From Sporisorium sorghi (lineage: Eukaryota; Basidiomycota; Ustilaginomycetes; Ustilaginales; Ustilaginaceae): a stretch of DNA of 31,261 bases. The position numbers and the translations under genes are program-made. Below the pieces are notes generated by a model. That model made no database searches. It saw nothing but the letters and a program-made list of their open reading frames with translations, and was not told where the DNA came from. This document shows, one piece after another, positions 17,692-28,300 of the stretch. Where the stretch lies: contig JALCCG010000250.1 in assembly GCA_023212695.1 (NCBI GenBank), positions 1 to 31,261 of the forward strand, written 5' to 3'. Each line of letters begins with the position of its first letter. Within the stretch, counting starts at the first letter, position 1.

Positions 17692-18031
17692 GTGTCTCGG
17701 TCGATAATAGTGCGTCGGCTGAGGAACTTCCAGCATCATGTGGACTGTTCCATAACTGGGTGGTCACATGAGGAAGTTTTTCACTCTAGTTTTTCACTCT
17801 TCTTCTGAGGCCTACAGCATAGCGCTGAGGCTATATAACGACCTCACCCAGGTCCCCATCTTTGTACTTAGAATCTTCATCCACTCAAGCAACAAAGATA
17901 CTGTCGAGGTCACCAGTCTTTTTACGAAACAGGCCGACTATGTTGATGCGCCACTACACAAGACACGCAAAAGGATTAATTATCTTTTAAAGGGGTCCAG
18001 CTGGCTTTGGCTTATGCAATGCATACGATGA
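17692..18031 (+). pseudogene. Decayed Ty1/copia RNase H fragment
   Basis: An 87-codon frame from 17768 to 18031 encodes HSSSEAYSIAL, resembling the copia SSTEAEYIAL motif. It then has FIHSSNK, like the HxRTKHID motif, and VEVTSLFTKQADYVDAPLHK, like the VEVxYxPTKxQxADxxTKPL end of copia RNase H. The spacing between these blocks is shorter than in intact elements, so parts are missing. Just before SSSEA a perfect 13-bp duplication shifts the frame; the other frame upstream of it (17692-17786) reads ITGWSHEEVFHS, like the WxSKxxxTVALSS lead-in. The order of motifs matches copia pol. No LTR pair is identified, though TGTTAG at 17660 looks like a copia LTR start. The patch is more AT-rich than its surroundings. 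I read it as a non-functional relic; chance similarity remains possible. Confidence 0.5.
17775..17800. repeat. Perfect 13-bp tandem duplication
   Basis: The 13-bp unit agtttttcactct occurs twice in a row (17775-17787 and 17788-17800), inside the copia-like relic. Because 13 is not a multiple of three it moves the reading frame by one base. Confidence 0.9.
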
Positions 18032-18880
18032 TCGACCGCGAACACCCCTAGCATGATGCTCTTTTAGCGAAATCTTCCATTCCTTGACGCCGCCGCCGCA
18101 CGCCTGCGCCCGCGCAATGACCCTTAGCATTGCTGTCCGCCAACCCTGTGAAAGCTTGAGCTGACTGCCCTGAATCGAGCTGCGGAGAGAGAGACTCGTC
18201 CGGGACGCCACCAATAGCCCCTGCAGCCTTTGTGTGTCTTGCTTGTCCCGCCATTTTTCCCCCTTTGGTCCGTCGGTAGGGGCAGCAGCGTCGCAGCAGA
18301 GCCTTGCTCCTCGAAGATGATGTGCTCGCCTACATCTCGCCAAAGACGCGACGATCTGGCTTGACTTCGGCTACCACAGCCAACTCTGCACATCCCCCTG
18401 GCTCGCTTAATCTCGACCTTGCTGCTCCGCTGCTCCTGAGTGAGACACTTCCAAACGTGGCGCATCTGAACAAGACCTTCCGATCAAAGCACATTTGCAG
18501 TGATGCAAGCACGCGATTGCCATCGAGCAGTGGATGGGGATGCCGTGAAGAGGGTCGACCAGCCAGCGCGCTCTTTGCCCCGCGCGTCGGGTCGGAGTTG
18601 TGACTGCACGAAGCTAAAAAGCCGTTTGGCGTCACTTTTTAGCGGCGGCGCTCAGGTTGGCGTAGGTTTTCTGGTTCAGAGACGGATCTACACGAGAAAA
18701 CTTTCACGAGCCCGATTTACAGTAATTTAGGCGATTTGCCCTCCTAGCTCGATGACCTCTCAATGTAGTACAGTCTCGAGCTGGAGACACATTCAAAAGG
18801 CCAGGTCGATGATCTTGTCTCAATGACGAAGCTGAAGACAAGTGAGCTTAAAAGTACAAACCGATGCCTGATGTCTACCA
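18032..18880. other. Intergenic region 3' of RSE1, orphan frame only
   Basis: No gene is recognised. A plus-strand frame at 18304-18603 is open for 99 codons, with a stretch (EDDVLAYISPKTRRSGL) that looks less repetitive than other chance frames here. It has no strong start, no family match and no clear splice partners, so I do not call it a gene. An inverted repeat at 18613-18643 follows its end. Confidence 0.45.
18613..18643. repeat. 9-bp perfect inverted repeat
   Basis: GCTAAAAAG at 18613-18621 and its exact complement CTTTTTAGC at 18635-18643 flank a 13-base loop. It could form a hairpin in RNA from either strand. It lies beyond the 3' end of RSE1, so a transcript-end structure or a remnant of a small element are both possible. 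Confidence 0.6.
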
Positions 18881-21800
18881 TCAGAACCCAGTCGAGCCCT
18901 CCCTGAGCTGCGCGAGCTTCTTGTTGATCTCGCTTGGCTTTCGGTCGAGTTCTGTCGCAATGGCGTTCTGCTTGGCAGGCGGTAGCAATCCAAACGTCTC
19001 GCACAGGTCTCCGTCAATCACGCTCTTGACGGGCGCATAGCTGCTCCTGTACGCCAGATGGTCCCTGCCCACCAAGCTGCTGTTCTCCTGCCTCAGGTGC
19101 GATTCCAGCGTCGAGAGCGTGTCCACATCCTCCTTACTCACAAAAGGCACCAGCGCGCCGATCGTTCCCGAAATACCCGTGTACAGCAGCACTTCACGAC
19201 CGCCGGGCACCATCACGGTCCTGTTGAGCGACGTGACAATATCACCGACAAAAAAGTGCGCCACCAGCGTCGCCTTGTGCGCCGCGCCCATCAGCACGGG
19301 CTTCTCGTGCACAATCGTCATCCCCGTTGGATCCTCGTCCACGCTTCGGCTCGTATCAGCATCGATGCGCAGCACGTACACGTTGCCAAACTTGTCCGCC
19401 GCCGCCACCGTGTCGTAGTCGAGCATCGCACAGCGCGTCACGAATTTGGGCATCACGTCGTCCGCAAACGTCACGAGGCGGTTCTCGAGCGGCTTGTAGC
19501 TCGCGAATGTGATGCTTTCTTGCATGTCGCCGATGACGATGCGCGAGCCTTGTGCGTCGAGCGAGACGACGGCGGTGGCGAATGATTTGTTCTCGCACTT
19601 GCGCAGGAGCTTCTTCTTGCCCAGGTCGTAGATCCGCAGTGCTTTGCCGATCCCTGCGAGCAGTCGGCCTTGGAACGGTCGCAGCACCAGAGGGATGTCG
19701 TCCACCTCGGTCTTGTGCACTAGCTCGAGCTCTCGGCCGTTGTTCGTCAGCCGGTATGTCGTCAGGTATGCCTTCTTGAACGAGCGCGGAGACAGCACGA
19801 CGTCGACTGCCGAACCCACCACCAGCATCGCCTCCTTTTCTGCGCTGGCGAAGGGCACAACGGCAATGCTGAACGCGGCTTCGTTGTCGTCCAGCTCCAA
19901 TTTGTGTGTTGTCTGCGTCTGCACTCCATCCACGACCCGGACGCAGCTCGCCCAGCTGCCCGCTTCGGCCCGAATCAGCCCAAATTCTGCCGGGTTGAGA
20001 TCCAACACCCCGCGTTGATGCGGCTTGAGCTCCTTCTCGAGCATCTCGGTGCGTCTGCGTTGTGCGCCCGGCGACAGCGTACGGTGCTCGGCCTCAACTA
20101 CATAAAACAGCCCTTGCTCGTTCGGATGATGCGCAATCTTGCGCGGCGTGTACGACAGCGCCACCGAGTCCTGCTTGAGCTTGCTCGCAAGCGACGGGAT
20201 GGTAAAGATGCGCAGCGTACTACCGACGATCCCGATCAGACCCTCGGGGCACAGCTCGGCGCTGAACGACCACGCGTGATCCAAAGCGTCAAAGATGAGC
20301 GGCACGAACTGCAGCCGGTCCTGGTACGTGAACGACAGCCAGGTGCGAGTGCTCAGCGCCATCACGGCGCTTTGCCCGTGCACCTTGGTTCGGATCAGTC
20401 GCACCGCCTTGCTGCCCAGGAACCGCGTCCGCGTGTCTGTCAGTTGGCCCGTCACTGCATCTAGCACGGTGCGGAGCAGCACGCCGTTCTGCAGACCAAT
20501 GTTGACAAACGTCGTCGCGTGATTACGGTCGATGGTAGCATCCTGCATCTCGGCCATGCAGATGCTGGAAGCAGGAGCCGTGAGCGCCTGGATCGAGATC
20601 GAAGCCAGCGTTGTGTTGGGCTCGAGCGAGATGATGCGCACCGTCGAGTCGTCGCAGCCCACAGCAAGGTACGGTGTTCGCTGACGGCCTTCGGGACAGT
20701 CGGCCATGCTCATGGTCAGCACCGCCGCACCCATCGCCTTGCGCTCCTGATACTCGTTGAGCTGACCGTCCATGTCGAGCTCAAAGTAGACCAGCTCGTT
20801 GCTGCTGAGTGCCACCACCACCTGGCGCTCGTTGGTGCACGTCGCTACGATCGTCGTCTGCCGACCGTTTGGCAGACTTGGCGTCGCCCATTCGTTGATC
20901 TGCTTGTCCACCAAGATGTGACGGATGCCGTGAGGATGCACTTGCAGCAGCGCATCTTCGCCGAGTTGCTGCACCGCCAGCGTGGACGAGGACGTGAGGA
21001 AACCGCTATCTGAGACCTCCTCGATCGTCTCTCCAATGCTTAGCACGAGTGTACCGTTGACAAAGCTGAGGATGATGTAGCTGTCGTATTCGTCTTGTCG
21101 AGTGATCTTGGTCGTCCACACCGCGCTCGGCACACCGGGCAGGTCCGAACTCACCGCCTCCTGCGCTTCCAAGCCGTGACGCAGCATCTTGAAGCTGCTC
21201 CTCGCGCCTCGTCCGCATGCAGCAAAGATCTGTGGTGAGTCGGAAGCCAGCGGATTGAGCGGCTTGGCATCCAGGATGGGGTCGAGGCTGGGCACATCGT
21301 CGACCTGGACAAGATTGTCCAGCGGTCTGGGCGTAAACGTCGGCAGCTGCGGACGTCTTCGCCCTGCACCGTTGTCGTCGTAGTCGGTCGAGATGAATTC
21401 TGGCAAGTCATCGTCGTCACCAAGCTTCTGAAAGGAGTAGAGCAGCTGCGGGCCGAACTCGGATGCGACAAAGAGGAAGCCGGATCGCAAGATGGCCAGA
21501 CCAGATGCGACGGGCACAGTGTCAAAGTATTTGATCTTGAGCCAACGGATCTCGTCGTCCTGGTGCTCCATGGTGATCTTGAACAAGTCGCCGTCTTCGG
21601 ACTGGACGAGGAAGAAGAAGGCATTCTTCATCTTGTGCAGGACGCTTGCGACGATCAGTGTGCCGCGCCTCTCTGACAACTTTTCGATAGGATTGAGGCG
21701 TTTTGGGATTGGCACACGGTGCTCCGGCTGGTCCTGGTGCTTGTAGGTGATGTAGTCCTCGCTGCAGACCAGCACACCGCTGGGCCCGTCCCATTTCTCC

Positions 21801-22546
21801 ATATTCTGATTGTATCCTCCGGGCACCTGTATGAGTAGGTTGGACCGTGAGTCGACGGGTTCGGACCATTTGCGGACGACGTGGTTGAGTCCCAAGTCGA
21901 GCTCGTAGTAGGTGAGCGCCTTCTCGGCCTCTTCAAAGGCACGTCCGGACGGGTCGTGGTCGGAATCCGAATAGTCGACCTCGAGGCACGCGAAGAGGGG
22001 ATTCTCGAAACCGACGTCGACGCCAATAATGTGGTGGACGATGCCGTTCGGTCGATGCGCTTCGAGCGGACTCGAGATGGTGAGGTTGGCCTGAGCGTCT
22101 CTATTGAGGATGTAGACGAGCTTGGCCTTCTCCATGGCACCGATCATGGCAGCTCGGCCTTTTGGATCCGTCGCGAGGTACTGGCCAGGCACGATCCTGC
22201 GGGAGCCAGATCGGCCAAATGTCTCCTGATGCACTTTGTCGAACGAATTTGTTCTAGGCTGGTATTCAAGGATGACGATCCTGCCCGAGTCCGAGCCCAC
22301 GATGAGATAGTCTTTGGAGCCGCCAGTGAGACGGAAGGCAGCCAAACTTCGAACAACGCCGAACGCATCGTGGGAGAGCACGGTGTCCACCTTGCCAGTC
22401 TGTGTGTCGGGTCTGAGGAGCTCCAAACGACTTCCTTTTGCGACGATGATCTCCTGCTGTCTTGTCCCTGAGAATTGGCCGACCACGGTAGCATTGACGC
22501 TGCCAGACGGCTGCAGCGTCAGGTTGTAGAGGTGCATCGCGTCCAT
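18881..22546 (-). CDS. RSE1: Splicing factor 3b subunit Rse1/SF3B3
   Basis: 1221 residues in one exon. It aligns by eye with SF3B3 throughout: MHLYNLTL at the N-terminus, FSGTRQQEIIVAKG, RSLAAFRLTGGSKDYLIVGSDSGRIVILEYQP in the first 130 residues, then GVDVGFENPLFACLEVDY and DLGLNHVVRKWSEP. The C-terminal third (about 860-1190) is the CPSF-A type domain. The protein folds as three beta-propellers and is a scaffold of the SF3b complex in U2 snRNP, which recognises the intron branch point in the nucleus. I choose the ATG at 22546 (context CTCAACATGG), two codons before MHLYN plus one; the ATG at 22537 is the alternative and would remove three residues. The frame remains open upstream to 22891 but contains no other ATG. 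Confidence 0.93.
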   Translation of the reverse strand: MDAMHLYNLTLQPSGSVNATVVGQFSGTRQQEIIVAKGSRLELLRPDTQTGKVDTVLSHDAFGVVRSLAAFRLTGGSKDYLIVGSDSGRIVILEYQPRTNSFDKVHQETFGRSGSRRIVPGQYLATDPKGRAAMIGAMEKAKLVYILNRDAQANLTISSPLEAHRPNGIVHHIIGVDVGFENPLFACLEVDYSDSDHDPSGRAFEEAEKALTYYELDLGLNHVVRKWSEPVDSRSNLLIQVPGGYNQNMEKWDGPSGVLVCSEDYITYKHQDQPEHRVPIPKRLNPIEKLSERRGTLIVASVLHKMKNAFFFLVQSEDGDLFKITMEHQDDEIRWLKIKYFDTVPVASGLAILRSGFLFVASEFGPQLLYSFQKLGDDDDLPEFISTDYDDNGAGRRRPQLPTFTPRPLDNLVQVDDVPSLDPILDAKPLNPLASDSPQIFAACGRGARSSFKMLRHGLEAQEAVSSDLPGVPSAVWTTKITRQDEYDSYIILSFVNGTLVLSIGETIEEVSDSGFLTSSSTLAVQQLGEDALLQVHPHGIRHILVDKQINEWATPSLPNGRQTTIVATCTNERQVVVALSSNELVYFELDMDGQLNEYQERKAMGAAVLTMSMADCPEGRQRTPYLAVGCDDSTVRIISLEPNTTLASISIQALTAPASSICMAEMQDATIDRNHATTFVNIGLQNGVLLRTVLDAVTGQLTDTRTRFLGSKAVRLIRTKVHGQSAVMALSTRTWLSFTYQDRLQFVPLIFDALDHAWSFSAELCPEGLIGIVGSTLRIFTIPSLASKLKQDSVALSYTPRKIAHHPNEQGLFYVVEAEHRTLSPGAQRRRTEMLEKELKPHQRGVLDLNPAEFGLIRAEAGSWASCVRVVDGVQTQTTHKLELDDNEAAFSIAVVPFASAEKEAMLVVGSAVDVVLSPRSFKKAYLTTYRLTNNGRELELVHKTEVDDIPLVLRPFQGRLLAGIGKALRIYDLGKKKLLRKCENKSFATAVVSLDAQGSRIVIGDMQESITFASYKPLENRLVTFADDVMPKFVTRCAMLDYDTVAAADKFGNVYVLRIDADTSRSVDEDPTGMTIVHEKPVLMGAAHKATLVAHFFVGDIVTSLNRTVMVPGGREVLLYTGISGTIGALVPFVSKEDVDTLSTLESHLRQENSSLVGRDHLAYRSSYAPVKSVIDGDLCETFGLLPPAKQNAIATELDRKPSEINKKLAQLREGSTGF

Positions 22547-23505
22547 GTTGAGGTCGCTGGCCGTATCTGGTGTGGTAGAATATGACCGAATAAAGCGGCG
22601 GCTATGGGCGACACATAGACAGGCGCGATAGTGTCTGCCTTGACAGATGGCTCGTGGCCAAAGGTTTCGATGGTCAAAGTTCCAGGAGTCCGAGTTCTTG
22701 ATCGCTCGAGGGGCAGCGAAAGACAGAGTCGGAGTGCCTGGACCGCGTTGCGACTTCAGAGACAGCAGCGGCAGTAGCTTTCCGCTGATGACCGACAGCT
22801 TTTGTGTGCTGATACAGGGATGAAGGTGGACGACGTCCTCGACGAGGAATCTTCCAAAAGCATGAGAGCTTCCTCGGCCATCCAGAAGCAAAAAGATTTC
22901 GGGAATCGGATGTGCAAAATTCCGAATTTGTTAGAGCAATAGTATAAACAAATTCAAAGGCCGCGAAATTCTGATTCGTCTTGGACGTCGCAGCGAGATG
23001 TTGATCCGAGTTTGCACTTTTCAACATCCGACGCTGACCCAGCATGTGGTGAAGCCAAGACATGTGAAGCCAAGACGTTGAAGGAAGCTTTGCTCAGTAG
23101 AGACCACGCGCTGGCCAGGTCAAAGCGCCAAACAAAGCTTCTCGTGAAAGCGAGGTCATTAGATTCGTGGCTATCGTTACAACGTGAGAAGCAGACTGGA
23201 CAAAGCGGATGACTGTTGAAGTAATTTAGAGTACACCATATGCCCAACATCGGAAGAGGAGTGTCGTCATGGCAGAAACAAGAAGGCTAAAAGTGTCCGT
23301 GGAAGAGAAAAAGCTTGGCGAGAAACTCAAGGCGCGGCCCCAGTGCAGACGACGTGCCCGTCGATAAATCTGCTGGCTGCAACCGAATGCTGCTCCCAGC
23401 GTTGGAAAGCTCGATGGGCCACCAGTCCGTCGGAAGGAGGCGGCCAGCAAAGAGCCATGCTTGTGTGTTGATGTGTGAGGGGCATTCTTGGAGAAGATAC
23501 CTCGC
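22547..23505. other. Upstream region of RSE1, 3' flank of membrane-protein gene
   Basis: About 960 bp. The RSE1 frame stays open for 115 codons upstream of its ATG but has no ATG in that stretch, so this is most likely leader and promoter. I see no further gene or repeat. Confidence 0.5.
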
Positions 23506-24078
23506 TCAGAAGCTGTAAATGTTGCTCTCCTTGGTGGCGAGGGCATAGTAGTGCTCGATCCTCTTCTTGAATCGCCAGCACATGAAGTAGGCGTAAACTT
23601 GCAAAGCCCAGTCGATGACGAGCGAAAAGACAAAGGCGATGTAGAGGCTGTGGAAGCCAGCCGAGCAGAGTCCCGAGGGCATGGTGCCGTTGGCCGCGCC
23701 TTCCTCGGCTGGTGTTCCCCACAGCTGACCGCCGTTGTTGCACTCCCAGACGATCTTGCCCTGCTGTCGATCGAGCTGGAAGATCATGAAGCCGGCACGA
23801 ACAGCGACTACGATGAGAATGAGCGGCCACACGAAGAAGCAGAGGCGCATGAACATGTACGAGTTGTTGGCCATGCCGATGGTCGTGAGAATGCAGATGG
23901 CCATGACCGCCATTCCGATACCACCGTAGATCTGATATTCGGGGTAGTTGAAGAAGAGGAACTGCCCCTTTTGGAAGAGCAGGATCGATCCTGCGAGATT
24001 GTAAGCTGCAATGAAGACGTTCCAGACCATGGCGCCGTGGCGCAGGGGAAACAAGAGGAGGCAGTTGTCGCACCACAT
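23506..24078 (-). CDS. Small four-span membrane protein, function unknown
   Basis: 190 residues from an ATG at 24078. The N-terminus has a Cys pair (MWCDNC) followed by four hydrophobic segments at about 15-36, 50-70, 76-100 and 141-168. Between segments 3 and 4 is a polar loop (101-140) with two Cys (113 and 138) that could form a disulfide and an NGT glycosylation sequon at N130. The C-terminus is basic and ends in KESNIYSF, probably cytosolic. The layout resembles conserved fungal tetraspan-type proteins of unknown function; I do not recognise a named family. A CAG acceptor-like site lies seven bases before the ATG, so an intron in the 5' leader or a missing short first exon is possible. 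It is divergent from SMC6. Confidence 0.75.
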   Translation of the reverse strand: MWCDNCLLLFPLRHGAMVWNVFIAAYNLAGSILLFQKGQFLFFNYPEYQIYGGIGMAVMAICILTTIGMANNSYMFMRLCFFVWPLILIVVAVRAGFMIFQLDRQQGKIVWECNNGGQLWGTPAEEGAANGTMPSGLCSAGFHSLYIAFVFSLVIDWALQVYAYFMCWRFKKRIEHYYALATKESNIYSF

Positions 24079-25386
24079 CTCGTCTCTGAAAGTGGGGAGC
24101 TGCTACGATAGCGGCTATGGAGAAGTCTACGATGTGGTCGGGTGTTGAGAACAGCGTTCGTGGTCAGAGGCTGCCGTTCGGTCGCCGATGAAGATGAACA
24201 AGAGGGTCGCTCCAGCTGCGACGTCTTGTGAGTGAATTGGTGTCGTAAGGTCGTAACGTGTCGTTCGCTATGAAAGGAAGAGAGCGCTCGGTTGATGAGG
24301 GATGATGGTGTAAGAAAGAGAAGAGGTGGTGTCGAACAAATCCAGGAATCGGACGAATGGGCAGCGAGCAGGCTTGGCAGATAGAGAGCCACGGGGAGCG
24401 AGCGGACATCAGGGCGTCGACATGCAGGGCGGAGCTGGACAGGGGCCAAAATGTCGCGAGCTGCTCGAGCTCGAGTGCTTGGCTCTTGCCTTCCCCACAT
24501 GTCCTTTGCCGGTGTAGCAGCCTCCCCCTCTTTGTCAGTCTCAGCGCCGCCTCCAACCACATGCTGGGCTGAAGGCCGAGACATTTACAGTCAAGCTCAA
24601 GGAACATTCTCTTCACACCCCTGACGACCCTCATACGTCGAATGAAACTCGTCTCTTCTGGAAGCTCCGTGCTCCGCGTCAAGGCACGTAGCAGCAGCGC
24701 GATTTTGGCCTCAATGCCAATGCAGAGCACGCACATCCTCTCTGCAGACACGAAAGCAGGTCTAAGCAACAACAGAGGAGGTGCTGGGAGAGGGCGGTCA
24801 AGAGCAGCCGGTGTTGATGAGCGAGAGCCTGTTTAGGGGCTCAAGTGTCAAAGACTGTGCAGCTCGCCTAAAAATCACCCAAAAAATTCAACTGACCGAA
24901 AAGGCAAGTCTTGAATCTTGCGTGGATCGGGATCGTGTATCGGAAGATCTAAGGTGCTTTCCGCGACGCGTCGCTGCTACTGATTAAGCGATTTTGGCAC
25001 GCACTTGGCTGATTCGACTCAGCCTTTTCCTCCCAAAAAAAGTGTTGGTCTTGAAAGTCTTTCCGCAAATCTTTCTCACCTGCCTTCCACACTCTATCCT
25101 ATCTTCACACCCGAGCCTATGCTCTCATTCCGCTACCACGTCTTCGACACACAACAGCACGCCCTGTCTGATCGAGGCTGAGAGTCGCTTACCAGACGAC
25201 GACGTAGGCAGACAGTCGAGCAACATCATACCCTTCTGCATGGCCAGCCTCCTTCTCGACGGAGTCCGTCTCCGATAATCGCAACGGGCGACAAACAGCA
25301 GCAGCATACAGCGCGCGACGATCACAGTACACAACAATCTTTTAGGAGCCGACGCTGCGAATCGGCTCACTTGAGCAGGACCAACG
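24079..25386. other. Divergent promoter region between membrane-protein gene and SMC6
   Basis: About 1.3 kb with no recognisable coding sequence; the open frames overlap each other and are unlike conserved proteins. The right half must hold the SMC6 promoter, including the ACGCGT palindrome listed separately. A pyrimidine-rich stretch (about 25015-25160) precedes the SMC6 start. Confidence 0.5.
24963..24974. promoter_or_regulatory. MluI-type cell-cycle box (ACGCGT) in a 12-bp palindrome
   Basis: The sequence gcgacgcgtcgc is a perfect palindrome with ACGCGT at 24966-24971, 416 bp upstream of the SMC6 ATG. In yeasts ACGCGT is the binding site of MBF, which drives DNA replication and repair genes at G1/S. 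Use of the site in this organism is inferred from position and gene function. Confidence 0.4.
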
Positions 25387-28300
25387 ATGGCGCTGGGAAA
25401 GAGGTCGTCTCATGATGGCCGCCGAGACTCGTTGATGGATGACGAAGACGATGACATCGACTCCGTCTCGCTCAAGCGTATGCGAACCAACCGCCGCGTT
25501 CCTCTCAGTAATCGCGAAGACAACGACACCCCCGAGCAATCCCAGTCGCACCTGCGCAATGCACGTGGAACCGCGAGGTCTCAAGTAGTCGCATCGCCGG
25601 ACGAGCAAGACGATAGAGTGGTGACACCAGACGAAGCCGAGGTGGGGCCAGAGGGTGAAGATGCGGAAGAAGAAGAAGACGAGGACGAAGAGATGGATGA
25701 AGACGAAGAGGACGAAATCGATTCAGATGAGGATAGGGCCGAAGAAGAGCGTCGCCTCGCCGAAGCAGACCAAGGCGCGGCTCAGTCCGGCATCGTCGAG
25801 AAGATTGAGCTCCGCAACTTCATGTGCCACGCCAACTTCACCATCAAGTTTGGGCCCAAGCTCAACTTTGTCATGGGTCGCAACGGCAGCGGCAAGAGCA
25901 CCATCCTCACTGCTCTCATGATTGCCCTCGGCGGCAAGACCAGTTCCACCAACCGCGGTTCCAGCCTCAAAGACCTCGTCAAGAAGGGCGAGCATTCCGC
26001 TACTATCACAGTCACAGTGCGCAACCAGGGCAACGACGCCTTCAAGCCCGATGCGTACGGCAGCCACATTGTTATCGAACGCCGCATCCTCGCCGAGGGC
26101 GGCGGTGCGTGGAAGATGAAGTCGGCCAACGGCAAGCTGGTGGCGACCACAAGGGCAGAGCTCGAGTCGTTCTGCGACTTTGCCAACATCCAGCCCGACA
26201 ACCCCATCCACATCCTCACCCAGGACACGGCTCGCCAATTCCTAGGCAGCTCCGACCCCGCCGAGGTGTACAAGTTCTTCCTCGAAGGCACGCAGCTCAG
26301 CCAACTCGTGCGCGAATACGACCTCATCGAGACGCACGTTCGCAGCATGAAGTCGGCACTTGCGCTCAAGTCCGGTGCTCTCGAGCAGCTCGAAGCTCTC
26401 GCGCAGCAAGCGCTACAGCAATGGCAGAAGGTGCGCGAGACACGCGGCTATCAAGACAAGATCGACGCCCTTGATCGCGAATTCGTTTGGGTGCAAGTCC
26501 AAGATGCCGAAGCAGAGTTGCAGCAAGCTGTCGAGAAGACCGAACGCATTCGCACCAAGCTCGTCAAATGCGAGGAGAGCCTCAACCAGAGCATGGATGC
26601 GCTCAAGAAATGCGAGGAACGCATCGTCCAGCTCGAAGACGAGAACACCGACTTTGAAGGCGTCTTCTCGCCCCTCCAGCAGCAGCGTGACGAGCTCACA
26701 CGCAAGCACAAGGACCTCGTGCAGCAGATCAAAGCCTTCAATTTGCAAGAGCGCGAGCTCAACGACAAAGTCACGGACATCAACCAGAGCATCGAGAGGT
26801 ACGAGGATCAGATTCGCGAAGAAACGGCCAAGCTCGCAAAGGACGGTCAGTCACGCCGCCAGCAGCTCGAGGAAGAGCGTCAGACGGTGCAGAGGCAGCG
26901 CCAAGAGCTGCAAGACGAGATGGTAGACAAAGAGGAACAGCAGCGGGAGCTCGAAGCCAAGATCACTCAAGCGATTCAGCACGAAGAGGACGCTGGCCAG
27001 CAACTGCGCCGCTTGAGGGATGAATTCAGCACGAACGACTCGCGACTGGCGCAATTGCGGGAGAGCACTCGCAATCGGCTCACCGCTTTCGGCGGACCCA
27101 AAGTGCCGGCCTTGCTCCAAGCCATCAACAGCGAGAGCGGCTGGAGGTCCAAGCCGATCGGACCGCTCGGCACGCACGTCAAGCTCAAGGACATGCGCTG
27201 GCAGAGAGTGCTGGAGAGCGTCATCGGCAACAATCTCAACGCGTTTTTCGTGTCGAATCACAACGACAGAGTGCGTCTCAAGAGGATCATGGACCGCGTC
27301 GGTGTCCACTCGCCTATCGTGATTGGCGCAGAGACCCTCTTCGACTACTCTTCAGGAGAGCCGGCTCCCGAAATCACCACCATCCTGCGCGTGCTGGACT
27401 GCGACAACGAGATCGTCAAGCGCCAACTCATCCTTGCAGTCCACATCGAGCGCGCCGCCTTGGTGGAGAAGCGTGCAGACGGCGACAGGCTCATGCGAAC
27501 GCAGCCGTATAACGTCCAAGCGTGCTTCTCCGCCGACATGTTTAGCATTAGTGGTGGACAGGCCGGCTCGCTGTCGGCCGCTCTACAAGATCACAGGGGC
27601 GCTCCACGTCTGTCGCAGAACGTCGGCGATGCGATTCGCAGCCTTGAAACCGAGCAGCAGCGACTCGATCAAGAAATCGCCGAGTGCTCTCGACGACTGC
27701 GCGAGCTCAAGCAAGACAAGGCTGGCTTCGAGCGTGCCAAAGATGCGTGCAAGCGCGATCTCAACAATCTGCGAAGGCGCAAGGACGTCCTCCGCCAGCA
27801 ACACAGCCGGCTCGACGAGCAGATGCAGGAAGCGGCGCCAGGCAACATCTCGGCGCTCGAGGATGCGAAGCGAGAGGTGGAGGCGGAGAAAGAGGTCATC
27901 CTGCAGCAGTTCCAGGACATCCAGTCCCAAAAGACAGAAATCGTCGCAAAGCGTCGTCCAGTGCAAGAAGAGATCGAGGCTATCGAGACGCGCATGCGCG
28001 AGTTCGAGGAAAGCATGGGCAGTATCCATGAACGTCTCAAAGATGCTGTAGCCGAACGCGTCAAGCAGATGAACAACCGCGACCATTGGAAGAAGAAGCA
28101 CGTCAGCATCGAAGCCGAGGTTAAGGCGAGCGAAACCGAGGAAGCGAGGCTGGAAGAGGACTACCAGAGCGTCGAGCAGGCAGCGCTGCAGTATTGCGAC
28201 AAGGTGGAGACCACCCGCACCATGGCCCAGATCGAAGCCGAGAAGAAGGAGCTGCAGCTGCTTAAGAAGAAGGCCGCCTCTGAGGCAGGCATCAGCCTGG

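Noticed and set aside
22547..22891. Upstream extension of RSE1 that could be read as a targeting presequence (RRFIRSYST)
   Set aside because: There is no ATG in the extension, the frame only begins at TTG, and SF3B3 proteins start at the MHLYNLTL block in the nucleus-acting family.
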